From NCBI GenBank assembly GCA_018697195.1, contig CM031858.1, positions 87,139,277 to 87,203,276 of the forward strand: DNA of 64,000 nt. The letters run 5' to 3'. Source of the DNA: Certhia americana. Taxonomy: Eukaryota; Chordata; Aves; Passeriformes; Certhiidae. The translations under genes were made by a program, and so were the position numbers. A model generated the notes under the pieces. The model had not been told where the DNA came from. It saw nothing but the letters and a program-made list of their open reading frames with translations, and ran no database searches. Below, in pieces: positions 34,161-47,863 of this stretch; position 1 is the first letter of the stretch, and each line of letters starts with the position of its first letter.

Positions 34161-37100
34161 GTTGGACTCAAACTTGCTTGTAAAATACACTTGTTACATG
34201 TTCATCAGTAACAGGATCCAATCAAATCACCGTGTAATTAATCATGACATTTTGCAGGTTTGAGTGCTTCATTTCATAACCTGTGAAATTCATCTACCTT
34301 TCCTAGTGATTACAGTATTTGTACTAATTAGTATGAAGAAAGTTCTAATTTGCCAGTCTTCTAAAAAAGATGCTAAAAAGCAGGAATTCCACTCTCTGTT
34401 GGCATTCTGACACCCAGATGGCCTTCAGCAAGGTAAGACCTTCTACATTAGAACACTGAACTTAGCATCATGAGACACCAAAAGAATACTTGAGAGCAAC
34501 AGAACACTGTCCTGCTTTAGAAGAAGAAGACTGAAAGACAATTTGGATGCTTGTTGGGGGCGTGGCTGACAGGTATATGCCAACACACCAGTGTAAGAAT
34601 GACCATGACTTCCTGAAACTAAGTCTAGGGGAAAAGGGGCAGAGGGCTTTCTGTCCATTCTTATTTTCTGTCCTCTTTCTTATGACAAGCTGCTGTGTTC
34701 CCACTTCTGAGTCTTTGTCCCAGCCTTGAACTCTTGCTAGGTTGTAATCTGGATTCCAAGTTCAGGCTCAGCTGTTCCTAGCCCCCAGTCACACAGCCTT
34801 CACTCCCACTCTCCATCAACTGTCCTGTAGTGGTGGAACAAGAACTGGCTGCTGCACAAGTTACCACTTGCTGTGGGAATGCTCTTTTCCCGTGTGCAAA
34901 ACTGCCAAGTGGAACACTTGTGCCATAGTTTGTTAGTCCTGGAGTCCCCAGGTCACTGGGGAAGTGAGGTGCTGATCAGCACTCCTGACTCAGCAAGCTG
35001 CACTATGGACATCAGGATCTTGTGCAAGTCATACTCTTCTTTTTTTCCTGCACAAGTAGCACACACAATAGTAGCAGTGACGATTCAGTGTCTAAGCTAT
35101 GTTTTGAATGCATATTTCTATAGACATGACAATAATTAAGATCATCTTTTCTGAAAGAATAAATATGCAGAGTGTTATGAATGCTAATTTAATTTCAACT
35201 CCAAAATAGGAAAACAAATAATGGGATACATTGTTTAATGAAAGTTGGTGGGACTCATTCCTCAGTTTTTGTGACCTAATATTGCCAAAACCAAATTTTA
35301 AAAGTCTTTGACATGCTTACAATAGATCCTTCAAGCCCTAGATACCTGATAATGCTACAACTGAATCACAGTACAAAAAAGAATAAGACAGGCTATCTCT
35401 CTGCATGCCAGCAAGCATCCAAGCCACATTCTCTTTGCGTTGAGTTTTATAATAGATACTTTTAACTTACATTACATACTGAACATGTGTTTATAAGATA
35501 AGCTTAACACTGATATGAAAAGGAAACACATAGAACTGCTGTAACATCATTTTTGTTTTAAATAAGCAGACAGCATTTCAGAAAATCGATTTCACAAGCT
35601 TGTTCTCTCCCACAAATATTTTTAACATTCTTTGGGAATTACTGTGTAGGAGCCCAGGCTCCTCCATTGTCAGAAGTGTTCCAAGTACTCCTGCACTCTA
35701 TATTAAGATGTTGCTTCTCAGCTAATTTCTCCCGTGCAGCATTTATGCATTCTGTTTTCAAAATCTAAATGTCTTGCTGAATAAATCAGCATCAGAAAAG
35801 CAAATACATCTTAAATCTGACAAAAACATAAGTGACTCTACTCTCAGTGCTCTGTATCCATATGATGGCTATGGGAGTCCCTTTTCTTCCCTTCCACGCT
35901 TCTTCCCTTGTTGGCCTTTTGTTCCTAGTCAGTAGTACCTTCCTTTTATTCATTAGGTTGTGCAGTGGTCAAGCCAAGAGTGATGAAACAGCCACCAGCA
36001 CCATTCAGCATTGCATCAATCAACAGCAGTTTACTATGTGGAACAGTGAAACCAGGTTTCACTTAGCAGGAAAATGAGGACAGAATAGATCTAGTGGCCA
36101 ACATGTGCGATGGCATTCTATCCTGCTGGGTTCCTTTTGAAAACAGCACATGAACCTGCTGCTCTCATCAATGCCTTCTATGAGAGAACTGAGAAGTACC
36201 TCCCTTGCTTTATTTAAGAGAAAATATGGATGAGTGAAAAGCTTATCTGGGCCACAGAGCAGTTTTAAAATGTTTTATTGACACCTTTAGAAGAAGTGGA
36301 AATTGAGAAGTACATTTATATGTTAAAGTACTTACAGGATATTATCTATATAAACATACATAAGTTGAATTAAAATTGAAAAAAGGGTAAAAGAAAAGCC
36401 TTTGAAAAGAGAAGCAGCAATGAATACCATTTCAGACTTGGGGACAATGTGTTTTGGCTAATGTCTCCAAAGCAGAAAGGCAGCAGTCAGGTCAGGGTGA
36501 GGACTAGTCTGTTAAGAGTACAACCATTACTGTGTGGGAAGTATCACCTGAGTGCACTACTTCACACAGACCATGGATGGCTTCACCTTGTGCACATTTG
36601 CATTGTGATGTTCCCCATCATCCCCCTGTAGGGGGTTACAACACATCACTTGCTAAGTGCCCACAGAAATCCCACTGACACTAATGAGAAGTGAGCTTGT
36701 CCAGCAACTCTCAAGGTGCAGACCAACCGGCAAAGCTTTAGCCTCAGTCTTCTTGGCAGGTGGAAAGCACGTTTTCCATGTCTCATTTGCCCTATTCCAG
36801 AGGCCAAGCTTCTGTTTTCCTGTGCAGCTTCTTGCCCAACACACACCACTGGTCTAGTAAACACTGGAGACGGGGAGTTGTCTCCAGCCTGCTGTGGGGT
36901 TTTCTGTTTTTGTTTAAGACTGCAGTAGCTTTGGATGGACCTGCTTGCCCCCAAAGGCCGGGACAAAGCAGGCAACTGTTGCCCCAGGGCAGCAGAACCA
37001 CTGTAGCTGCACTGCCTGATGTGGTCTAAGCCCTGGTGCTGCAAGGACGCTGTGCTGAGCTGGGACAGGGGCTGGGCCATGTGGGGTCAGGGTCTGCAGA

Positions 37101-38264
37101 GCCAGCTGCTCCCAAGGGAAGGGGTCTGCTGGGAGCTGTGAGAGGAATGGATCAACAACCGCAGCTGCTCCCTCTGTGCTCTTTAGAGGAAGGGAAAACA
37201 GGGTGCTGGAGCTCCAGGGCTCTTCCCTTAATTATTCACTGCTGTTTCAAACAGCAGGTGTGGGCCCATGGAAACTTCCTGCCCCAGCCCTCCCCTCTGA
37301 TGCATCTGAAGTAGGAATGACCTTGGCCCCACATCCTAGAAAGCTGCAAAATTCAATTGAGAGAGGCCTTGGGCCAGCTCATTTTGGAGCCCCTCCATTT
37401 CACTGTCCTGTGTTTCTTGGCTTTCTCCCACCATAGTGTTCTAGATCCCCATGGAATTGCTATATATGGACTTCCATGGAGGATGGGAGTAGCAGTCATA
37501 TTCAAGGAGATGTGCCTTAACCTCCTTCGACAGAGGAAAATGAAAATAGGCAAAGGGGAAGGCTTTTTACTGGTACAAAATATCAAGTTCAAAATTAACC
37601 AGTATAACCTTAAAAAGGTTTTTTCAAGTCCACCATGTGAAGAAAAAAAAAGCTTGAAAAGCATGATTACAATCATTTTTCTGAAGGGCTGAGTAATCTT
37701 TAATAAATTCATGCAACAGTAATTTATTACTAGAAAACTAACCAATGGATTTTAAGGTCTCTTCTAATCTCTAAAAATGCATGTGGCTTACATTCTCAAA
37801 TAACATATAGTTTTTCTTCCTGAATCACTTCAAGAAAGGAGAGTTTCACAGACTTGATGCCAGGCTTCAGGAGGAAAACCCTGACTTAGTGCTCTCTTAA
37901 ACAAGAGTCTATTAGTATCTGTATTGTTACTGGACATTCAGTCACACTGTGATGGTCATACAACTAATATTATAAGTCACAGAAATTCCTTCATAATTCT
38001 CTTTTTTAGTAAGTGTTCCCCAATGAAAGACCACTTTGTCTGTTGGTGAGTAGACTGGTGGAACGCAATAAAATAATACATCTTCAAGCAAGAAAAACAT
38101 CTTAAGTCCATTTGGTATCTGTAAGTATTGCTTGACTCATTTCTGTATTACCTGAGGAGATTAACAAACCTGGTATTTTCAGGTGATTACACTACTGTAA
38201 ATCACAGCCTACAGACAGCATAGCACTAAGCTCTCGGGAGAGGTAATAACAACAACTAACACTG

Positions 38265-38288
38265 ACTAAACTACTGTAGTAGTTTAGT
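38265..38288. repeat. 24-bp near-perfect palindrome
   Basis: ACTAAACTACT, two bases GT, then AGTAGTTTAGT: two perfect 11-bp arms with a 2-bp centre. Confidence 0.9.
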
Positions 38289-40366
38289 ACTACCTGTGTA
38301 ATTGCACATGGTTTATGACTTATGAGGACACTTGTACAGACCGTTGCTGTCTCTTGACACTGCAGTCTAAAATCAATAATCCCTACACAAAAAGCACAGA
38401 ACCAGTGGACTAGACAGTAAGTCTAGTCAGGGGCTGGCTGTGGTTATTGTTTACCAGCGGGTTCTCATGTGGACAAGAGCTCCCCTCAGGCATTGCATGC
38501 TGACTGCTGCAGCTCTGCTACTTGACCCCAGCACACCCAGCACGGCACCTCAGAAAGCTGCATCTGGCTCACAGACTGCCTGAAGATTCTCCAATGTCCT
38601 CAGTCTGGGATGTAAAAACTACTCACCTCTCAAGTGAAGAAATCATCTACAAGTCAGAGCCCATGTGAATAGAGTCCCTTTCCTCAGCAAGTCTTGAAAC
38701 CAAAGCACAGTTTATGGTAAAGGAGAATAGGTTCCCCTTGTGTGGGTACTTCTGTCTCAGTGCAGATCACACTCAAGCAAGTTCTCAGCATCAGGATTTC
38801 GAACTTTCAAGACAGCTGCCTACCCATGCATGGGAAGAAAGTGTTTCCTGACTTGTCATATTGAAATAAATTCTGTGTGTGTGGATTCAGTGCCACTGCA
38901 TAGAGCTGATAAATGTACAGCAATAAACCCTTGTGAGCAGAGGGGCAAGCCTGATCTGCTTGGCTGATACCAGGCATGAGTTGGGCACTGAGTAAGCAAA
39001 AGAAATAGGGAGTTTTTGAATTTTTGCTGTAATCCCACTTATATCCTGGGAGACAGAAGTTTATCTTGATTCTCTTCTCCCAGGTAGAAGAAATGCCTTT
39101 AAAAGGACAGCATAAATACATGTACATTGCCTACATACTGTGTGTCTGGCCATTAGTTCCAAGATTAATGAATAAAGATGATGCAAAGGGGACAGAATTA
39201 AGGATTTTTTAATAAATTGTCTGTGGGCCCAAATCTTGTTCTTGCAACAGAGGCAGTGTGGGATCTGATAATAACCTTAATAAAGAAGAATCTCAGGAAT
39301 TTCAGCAAGAGCTGGACATAGACTAAGGTGGAAGGACTGGAGGTGGGACTGTAGAAGCAGTTGCCCTGACAATATAAGGCTATGTTGAAGGGAAATAATT
39401 TATAAAACACTCTGTGGTGTGATCCTTATCCTCTGAAGTAATACATACAGCATTCTGGTGGCCTTAATATTTGAAATAAAGAATATAAATTAAGCTTAAA
39501 TGACCACTTCAAACTGTGCCTTTCAAGAAGGTATATATATGTCATAGCCAGTGATGTGAAGTCAATGGCTGATATCAGTCTGATGTGCACAAGTGGCAGA
39601 AGCTAGTAGACACAAAACTTATTCTCCTCCAAATAAAGTGGCTTATGTTACTGAAACTGGTGGTAAAGCACAATCAACCAAACATTTCTGGCCTCTAACA
39701 ACAAAGAATTTGTTATGCTTCATCTCTTCTACCAGGCTGTACAAAATCAGAGCTAAGAAATAAGTACCAGCAACTCCTTTCCAGTGTTATGTGAGCCCTT
39801 CCCATGAGCTATGTAAACTGAGAATTACTACCACCATTTTAGTGAGGTCCATGGGTTTGGCTCATGCCTCCTGAACCCTTGGGAAACAGCACATTGACCC
39901 CCCACTGTGAAACACAGCCCTGAAGCACATGAAACAGCTTTCTTCACTTGGGTATAATTTGCCTAATAATGAATTGGAAGCCAAATTCTCTCTGGACCTT
40001 GAAATGTCCTTCTGAAGCATGACACTGGGACAGAGAGTGCAAATGCCATTCTTCCTGTACATTTCCTGTATACAATGCCACTGGGACACAGAGTCCTCTC
40101 CAGAGCCTTTAGGCAGTAACTGTCACCTCAAGGTCTGTTTATATCTTTCATAAAAAGTAGGCATAAGCCACAGGGATGATTTCTGGCAGACACGGCGAAA
40201 TCCTGCTCTTCCACCTTTCACACACATGCCTTGCTCACTGCACTTCACAGTTTCTTGATTAATCACTCCAGCTCTATGAATCGGGATTGCACCCACTGCA
40301 AAACAGTTATACATAGCCCTGGAAGTTCAGACATGCCTCAGAGAATGGGAGAACTTCTTTGAACCT

Positions 40367-40421
40367 ATTATCTATCTGTTATTATTATCTATCTATCTAT
40401 CTATCTATCTATTATCTATCT
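40367..40421 (+). repeat. (TCTA)n microsatellite with ATT interruptions
   Basis: About seven uninterrupted TCTA-type units at 40387-40411 flanked by shorter runs split by TATTA and TGTTATTATTA. Likely to vary in length between individuals. Confidence 0.9.
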
Positions 40422-43400
40422 GAAAGAAGAGACTGAGCCTCTATGAGAGGACCAGGCTGGGTGCAGGAAAGTACCCTTACCCTGGGTGGTGGGAGAAGAA
40501 CAGGAATTGCAGCAGCTGCAGCAGCATCCCTGCTGTACTTCAAACAAAGGCAATAGCCTGCAACAGCCTTTTTTGCAGATGCAATCTGGAAGAGCTGCAT
40601 CTGCTGCTGGGGGACAGACCTGGCACTGAGCTGCTCAGCTCGGCTGATGTTGACATGCCTCTGGGCATACTCAAAGGCAAGAGCTTCAGATAGCTTGGTG
40701 ACACCAAGTCATCCAGTCAGCAGCTGTATGAGGTTAGAGGAATGCAGTTTTGGGCACAGGCTGTCTAAACTCCAGCCGAGATTTTGCTGGGGATCTGCAA
40801 CTCACCGAAGGTATGGGAATGAGTCTTACCAATTCAGTGAATTTTGACTCAACACCTTTATCATCTGACCCGCTCACACAACACACACTTCTTGTCACCA
40901 GAAGGCACCTGGTATTGCTCCCAGCACTGGATCTGAAGTGGTGAAACATGAGCATCAGAGGAGCTAAGAAAATAATCAAGGTCAGACAGGGGGCCTCTTA
41001 TCATTCTCCCAGAACTTCTCTGTCTATGAGGCCATGTCCCTGTTACTTTCATGATCTGTGCTGCACTACCCTCTACCTCCAGCTTTTGCCAACTTGACAT
41101 GGATAAGACAAGGTTAAAATTCCTGTCCTACAACATACATTTCTAAGGAGTTCTCAAAACACAACCAGAATCCAGCAGTAAGAGGTGCCCTAAAAGAACT
41201 CCTTTGCACCTCTGTATTGCTGTAGGTGGCAAAGTTTGGGCTGCAGGCATGGTAGCTGTTGGAAGGGGTTTAGGGGCTTTTAGGACTCATAACAATTACA
41301 GATGCAGTTCCCTGAACCCCTACAAATGAATGTTTGAAGTAACAGCTGGCTTTTTGGGTCACACAGAAAGAGAAGCTTTCTTTTGTCCTAAATAGCACAT
41401 ATGAGTTTGATCAAGTACTAATTATATCTGAGCCATAAAGTAATAATCTCCAAGGCATAATTAGTAACAGCACCTTTCCTGGGAGATGTGATTCCCTCCA
41501 TCTCTCACTTCCCCTCCCTGTTCCAACAAACCCAATAAGCAACCAACCAAAACCCTTCACGAACCATCACAACAACTCTGTGATGTTCATCTTAAGAATG
41601 AAGACTAAATAATGACAAATTTAATAAAAGGGGAGGAGGGGTGGTATACAGAATGATTAGAATTCACCTGCAGATCTGCAGAAACTGCTTGCTGAAAAGA
41701 GAAAAGAACCAGTAGAAGAAGAAAAGTCCCCAGTGAGAAGCAAGAAGAAAGGCTGAAACCACAAGAGGAAAGCTAATGGCCCATGTTGACAAAAAGGACG
41801 ACTGCTACAGAGGATAAATAAAATGCCAGGGTGGGCAAAAGCCAGAAGCTTTACCTGAAAATAAAAAATGGCTTGCCATGGGGCCACCAGCTGTCCTAAT
41901 ACAGGACAAGCATACTTCAGCAAGTGTATTTCAGCTGCCCAAGGCTTGCAGTTACCACTTGAGAAATATAAACCGTCTTAAGTAAATAAATAAAAAAAAA
42001 GACACATACACACACTGAAACCCTCCAGACTTCACTCAAAAAGGCACATAGACACTAATTCTGTTCTTTTACTGTTCTTGTACTTATTCTGCTCTTTTCC
42101 TGCCAACTTGTCTAGATAGGGATATTTGTCACACCATAACTATATCTACAAACCCCAAGTGTAAATGTATGTATAAATCCTGAGTGTAAATATATATATT
42201 GTAATGCTTTTGCCAGGAACTTAATAGTGCATGAGCACTTCAGGCTTATCTCTAGGTAAGGGCTTCTATTTGCTTCTGCTAAAACTAATTCTTATCTAGA
42301 CCAGCCCACATCCAGAGCTGTGCAGCCTGCATGTACCAACCTTGGCCTCAGGCTGCTGTAGGAAGCAGCTGGGGATAGCACAGTGATCACAGTCACAAGA
42401 GTGACAGGGTTTACTGGGAGATTTTTATTTTCCTTTGCTCTGACTTCATACACAGCTGCATACAGAACCCCCTCCCCCCACATGACATTTTTAATGGTAC
42501 CTGTTATATAAAAAACATAACTGGAAAGAGCATCTGCATGACATAGGGTTGCACCTTATAAATAATTTATTGTAGTTAAGAAAAAGCTAGGGGATAAATT
42601 TTGATTTTGTTTGCTAAAATATAATACCTGAAGCTGCTAAAAAGCCACTAAGAGCTATTCAAGAGACTATTACAAGAAACTTTGCCAGGACCAGGACGCT
42701 CAAGCAGATTATGGCCATCTTGGTTATCTGGGGAAATGTGAAATGGGTCTAATGTTTCTGGAGTTTTGTGGGGTTTTGAGAAATTCAGACACGTATTTTA
42801 ATATTTGGAAAATCCTGAGATCAGCAAGACTATCGTCTGCAGGATTTAACCACAACTTGGACCTACCTTTTAGCAAGTCTAAAAGTCTTAAAATTGCTGT
42901 AAAAAAACCCCACCAACAACAAAATACCCCACCAAATAACCCCAAGCAAGCAAACTAAAAAAACCCAAACAAAACACAATCTTTCTTTTATTATGTGCAC
43001 ATAATAATGGGATTTGTGCTGTTAAACATTCATCTTTAAATGACAGAGTAGAATATCATAATTCATGCTCTCTTCATAAGCTCTTCAAGTTAACTGGATG
43101 TGTCACAGTGACTGATTTAAGTAACTTGCAGCTTTTCACCTGCTTGTCTGAAATGTGTGAGAGGGGTGAGAGTATCTGAAAGTCTCTGCAAGACTCATAG
43201 GCTCACAAAGCTCTCCTCCTGCCTTCTAGATGGTATTGTCACCCAGCTACCATCACATCTACCTCTCACGGTGGGATATTTTTTAAACACAAGTTATGTG
43301 GTTCAACTAAGAAGGGCTGCATGTACACACCAGTGCTTTTTGCTGACAGGCACAGTTTTCAAAGTTTAGCATTTTCTCTCTTGTTACTTGTCCTTCCATA

Positions 43401-44499
43401 TTTGAAATTCAGTAAAGATGAGAATGCAGGCCTAGCTCCTCATAATATTTGAGATTTTTAATTGAGTGGGACATCGAAACAACTCCAACGCTGTCAGCAG
43501 GGACTTCCCACTAAAAACATAGTAACACAATGACTTCCCTTTTGAGGTAAGAATCAATCATGTCAAGCACTCAGACTTACACAGCCCTTCATATGTACTA
43601 ATCTACGCCACCATAATTGCTTTACACATTTCTACTATTTACTTTGGCTCCCTACATCCTCTGTTAATCAAGTCTTATTTTTCCATGACACAGGCAGCTG
43701 TCTTGAACTTTCCTAGAAGCTGACACAATCTTCTTTGAAAACTACAATAAATCATGGATGCACAGCTAATGCAAGAGCTACAGTAGAGTCACTGCTCATT
43801 AAAAAGTGTAAATAGGTAGATTGTGCTGTGTGGTGCATCATCTAAAATGAGAGAAAAACCTGAAAATATTAAAGCCATTTATGGCATTTATCTCCAACAA
43901 AGACACTAATTTCAGGTATTTGGAACAAAGAACATAGTGTACTTTTTATTATTTTTTCATCTTTCTGCTTCTAGACCAGGCAAATTAATGTTGTTTTCTT
44001 ACCACAAACCTCTGGAGACATCATGGTTTAAGAATGTTTTTCTGAACTCTCACGCTAAAAAGCAATCAAGCAGCTACTGAGCTTTGCAAGACGGGGGTGG
44101 CATCTTGGTTCATAAATCCACCTTAAAACAAGTTTTCCTGCAGGGAGCCAGGCTGGGTGAACTGAGGCTAGGCAGAAGAACTGCAAAATCTTTTCCCTTC
44201 CATGCAGAGCCAGTGTAGCTCACTAAAGCAAGTATTTCACACACACCATACTGATATCTTAGACTAAAAGACACACACGCTTCTTCAGTGTGCCTTATCA
44301 TTATCTAAACCACCAGCTATATGCTGACAATAGTAGAGAGGCGTGTTGTCCCTCTCCATACAGGGGGAATGCTTCTATCCCAGAAAGCTGGCCTGCTGCC
44401 TGCTGTCCTAGCCCAGCCCCAGCACAGCATGTGTCGTGGAGGTTGCCTAAAACTGCAGTGATGGGAACTCTATCACAGAAGGAATGTAGGCCGTTTTTG

Positions 44500-44612
44500 G
44501 TGTTTTTTTGTTTTTTTGGTTTATTTTTTATTGTTTTATTTTTTTTTTTGGTTGGGTGGGGGGGGGGGGGGGGGGGGCACGGGGGGGTGTTGTGTTTTTT
44601 TGTTGTTTTTTT
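44500..44612. repeat. Low-complexity T-rich stretch with a 20-G tract
   Basis: T-rich sequence surrounds an unbroken run of 20 G at 44558-44577, followed after CAC by seven more G (44581-44587). The run can form a G-quadruplex on the + strand. It sits about 260 bp from the second CpG island. Length and exact base count of such tracts are prone to sequencing error. Confidence 0.85.
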
Positions 44613-44839
44613 CACTTCTCCACTGTGAGCGCACGGTTTATGGAGCACATCTTCAGTTAGTTTCTGAGAAAGGAACCAGAGGTTTGCTGCCTTGGCAGGG
44701 GTAGTGCGAGGGGGAAGAACTGAGCAAATACCCTTTGAACTTTTCCAGCAGGCTCACACAGGACTATCCGCCAAACCCACCCGAGCCAGGCAGCTGGGGA
44801 GCCCAGGGGCTGATTCAGCGGGGTCACACGTCTGTCTGA

Positions 44840-45190
44840 GCCTCCACAACACGCGGATGCCGGGCTCGCTGTCTGCCAGACAGAGAAGTTTCCGGGGAAA
44901 AGCCGCCCCTTCCCCCGCTTCCGTGCCTCGCTCCTGCCCCGGAGCAGCCGGACCGGACCGGGCCGGACCGAACCGTGCCGGGCTCCCCGCAGCACCGCCC
45001 GCCCCGGGCGCTGAGGCACCGCGACATCCCCTGCCTGCCGGGCACTCCGGGCAGCCAGCTGTTCGGCTGGACACGGGCACAGTGACACACGCACAGGTGG
45101 CTCGGTCTCTTGCGACACGGCTTGCTGCAAAGGTTCCTGCTTTCCGCGGGCGTGTCTCCAGGGCTCTGGAAACAGCGCGAAAAGCGGACC
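44840..45190. promoter_or_regulatory. Orphan CpG island, candidate promoter of an unidentified transcript
   Basis: An isolated block of high GC and CpG content in AT-rich DNA, with a short CCGGA-type repeat at about 44947-44975 and GC-box-like strings such as CCGCCCGCCCCGGGCGC near 44995. Overlapping open frames on both strands (209 residues + at 44692-45321; 157 residues - at 44657-45130) have no known domain and probably reflect base composition. No coding exon could be attached on either strand. It may be a promoter of a neighbouring gene's alternative first exon or of a non-coding RNA. Confidence 0.6.
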
Positions 45191-45367
45191 CCGTGTTGGA
45201 ATTAGATTCTAGTGAAGTTCACTCTCTGAGTGCAGCTCCCTGGCATTTCTTGATAAATCAGCCCAGGCCCCCAACAACATTTCTTATTTCTGTACTACAT
45301 TTGGGGAACATTACAACCTAGTCTTGGAAGGCGCTTGGTGGCTGACATGCATTTCCACTGCAGGTTT

Positions 45368-45413
45368 GGCCAAAATCTCACTCCCCACTGACTTCAGTTG
45401 TGGGACATTTGGC
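45368..45413. repeat. Imperfect palindrome around CACTGACTTCAGTTG
   Basis: GGCCAAAATCTCACTCCCCA on the left and TGTGGGACATTTGGC on the right are partly inverted copies around CTGACTTCAG. It resembles old palindromic amniote repeats with a TTGACTTCAA-type centre. Family not assigned. Confidence 0.4.
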
Positions 45414-47863
45414 ATAGAGTACCTGTGCCCTGAAGTAGGAACTCCCTGACTGAAAGATATACTGGCTAAGATGTGGGGTACCTCTGGATGTGTGCGGTTT
45501 TGACTTTGAACTGTTTCTCAGCTGGTTTTCACCTCTTCTTGATTTTTGGTGTAGCACCAATTCCAACATGTTTGCTGCCATCTTTTACCTGGTGGTATTT
45601 TCCTCCCGTGGGAGAAAGTGTCAATGTTTTAAATGCATTTGAGGGAAAATACAGAAACTGAGAGTAAAGCTGTTTCTCAGCAACAGGGGCTCTTTCCTTT
45701 TCTATATGGTCCACACATGCTTCATTGCTGTTAATAATTTCATTCTGAATAAAATTAGATGGAGAGCCCTACCTGCCAGGCCTAAGGCAAGCAATTCATG
45801 GCTTGAAATGGCCAGCACATGTCAGACATTGCTCGTAATACTGATTCTTCTTTGCCAGCACTGTTTGATTAGGATGCAGGACGGAGATGCTTCAATTAAT
45901 GATGGCAAATGCTGCATGAAAAGGCATATTTCAGAAAGGGAAACAAAGTGCAGTTCTTCCAAGTGGGGACTGGGTAAAGCAAGGTTGCAGAACTCAGCCT
46001 CAGTGGTCACTTCCCTCCTATTTCCATCTGCAGGCTTTTTGGCCAACACGAGGAGTGATTCACAACTTGGAACTTGTGGCCCCCTCACCCCCTGTCTCCT
46101 TTCCATCACTGGTCTGGCAGGGGAAAGGCTTCCCACATGATCTTTGAGCCAAATCCTGCTGGCACTGCAGTTGTCTCATGGTGGTTTCATCCCAAATATC
46201 TTAGCTGCTATGATGCCTTCTGTAGGAAGGAACTGCTCAAATTTTTTGTTTTCTTAACAGAATGCATCTCTTGATAGGCACAGTGAATCTGAGACTTGGA
46301 GCAGGACTATGGCCTGAGGAACAAAAAGTCCAGTATTGCACAAATTGGTTCACATCTCTTCTAAAGATTTCATTTGTAATGCTCTCCTGGAGTTAAAGCA
46401 AATTCACTGCCAAGTATAGTAACTGAAGTATTCAGTAAGTGTAATTTGTTGCACTTGATACTTCAGAACGGATAACATTTTTTACAGTCTTTCTATAACC
46501 ATGTGGTGAAGAGGTTCAATCAACAAAATCATTTTTTTTGCCTGTGGGTTGCTGAATGGTACCAATATCTCCGAGCATTTTTGTTCAGGATTCAAATATG
46601 CTGTGTGACTGGTCACCGGTGTTAAACAATATGGTTTCTATTTCCTACCCAGTTTGTTACAGAGGCCAGGACTATCTGGGAAACTTAAAAAGGCTCTGAA
46701 AGGAGATCTAGGGAGAGAGTCGATTTTAGAAAATTCGTGTTCTAAAATTGTTCCGTCCTTTTAGAAAGTACCTCATATAATGCTGGATGTGTGCATTTCA
46801 GACTTGAAAATACCACATTCTTCCTGTGCTTGCAGATACACCTTCCAAGATGATGTTTTACTCAAGACATTGACTCCAAGTCCTTCCTTGTACATGTACA
46901 CCTTGAATTTTTTTATTGCAAAAGGTGAAAACAGGTGAATTTACTGCTTTGAAATACAAATGCCAACTTGAAGGTCCACAGAGATGCTTACTTTCATATG
47001 GCACATACTTCAAACTGCTTTGTATATTTACTGGTTCTCTGAACAGGGTTGTCTGCTTTTTATCATGGTGTGGCTGGCTAAGTACAGCACTTCAGGTATG
47101 TAAGGGGCACAAGTGGGTCTAGGAGCCCAAGGGCCTTCTTGGTTGCTGGGAACTTCTGACCTCACCTAGCTCAAAGTTCTGTCACTGACTTTTTGCCATC
47201 ACAAAGAACAACAATGAGCTGGAAGCAATTGAGGCTCTTTGATGTAGAGTCCAGAAAGAAGTCACCAAACTGGTGAGAAAGTCAAACGGGCAGATTGTTG
47301 TCTCCTGAGATTTCTGTCTTCTGTGTTTTTCTGCTAAAGAATGTGTTTAATGCTTGAAGGAGAGGAGACATACCATGTGCTTGTAGGCAGAGAACCTCTC
47401 TTTCTCCTCTACCACCCATCTCTTTATCCTACTTCTGTGCACCCTAGGCTAACAAGTTTTAAAACACATCTTAAGACGCATCCATTAGACAACAAGATTA
47501 ACACACAAATTCAAGCAAGAATAAAGTCAATGAACTAAACTGTCAGCCTGTCCCAGAAACCTTATCAAAATAAACTGTTTGCTGTCTATGGCTGGAAGCA
47601 AATTTATATTTCATTTTGTCATGCAAGCTCTGTGACTTCTCCTTCTAGAGGCTGCCTAGGATACTATAACTCACAGGTTCGATTAGAGTGTTATTTCTAA
47701 ATCTACCAGTCAACTTACCAAAAGCATAACAAAACACAACAAAAAAAGCAAACAAAAAAAAGACACCTATATTTTGATTGTTAAGGCCTGTAGTCTGCAT
47801 TTATGATTGGTGAATATATTGTTTATTAACCTTGAAGCAATAACTACTTTGCTTTCAAGAAAT
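45414..47863. other. Intergenic DNA, no gene seen
   Basis: The 144-residue + strand frame at 45706-46140 overlaps a 104-residue - strand frame and has no recognisable motif. I see no named repeat here. Confidence 0.55.

Larger units (their letters stand above)
33603..34180 (+). other. INO80C: INO80C 3' untranslated region (end approximate)
   Basis: This is the stretch from the stop codon to about 20 bases beyond the AATAAA at 34155. It is AT-rich and has no long open frame. Around 34036-34056 a CCATCTGTAAAATGAAG string resembles the 3' part of MIR-type SINEs. The true cleavage site cannot be read from sequence alone. Confidence 0.7.
34181..44499. other. Intergenic DNA downstream of INO80C, no gene seen
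   Basis: About 10 kb with no recognisable exon or long repeat. The largest open frames, 144 residues on the - strand (36646-37080) and 130 on the - strand (37353-37745), have no known domain. A GC-richer patch lies at 36.6-37.4 kb. It includes a 24-bp palindrome at 38265 and a TCTA microsatellite at 40367. Confidence 0.6.

Noticed and set aside
44657..45321. Coding genes of 209 (+) and 157 (-) residues in the second CpG island
   Set aside because: Both are GC-rich translations without recognisable motifs and overlap on opposite strands; the island is kept only as a candidate promoter.
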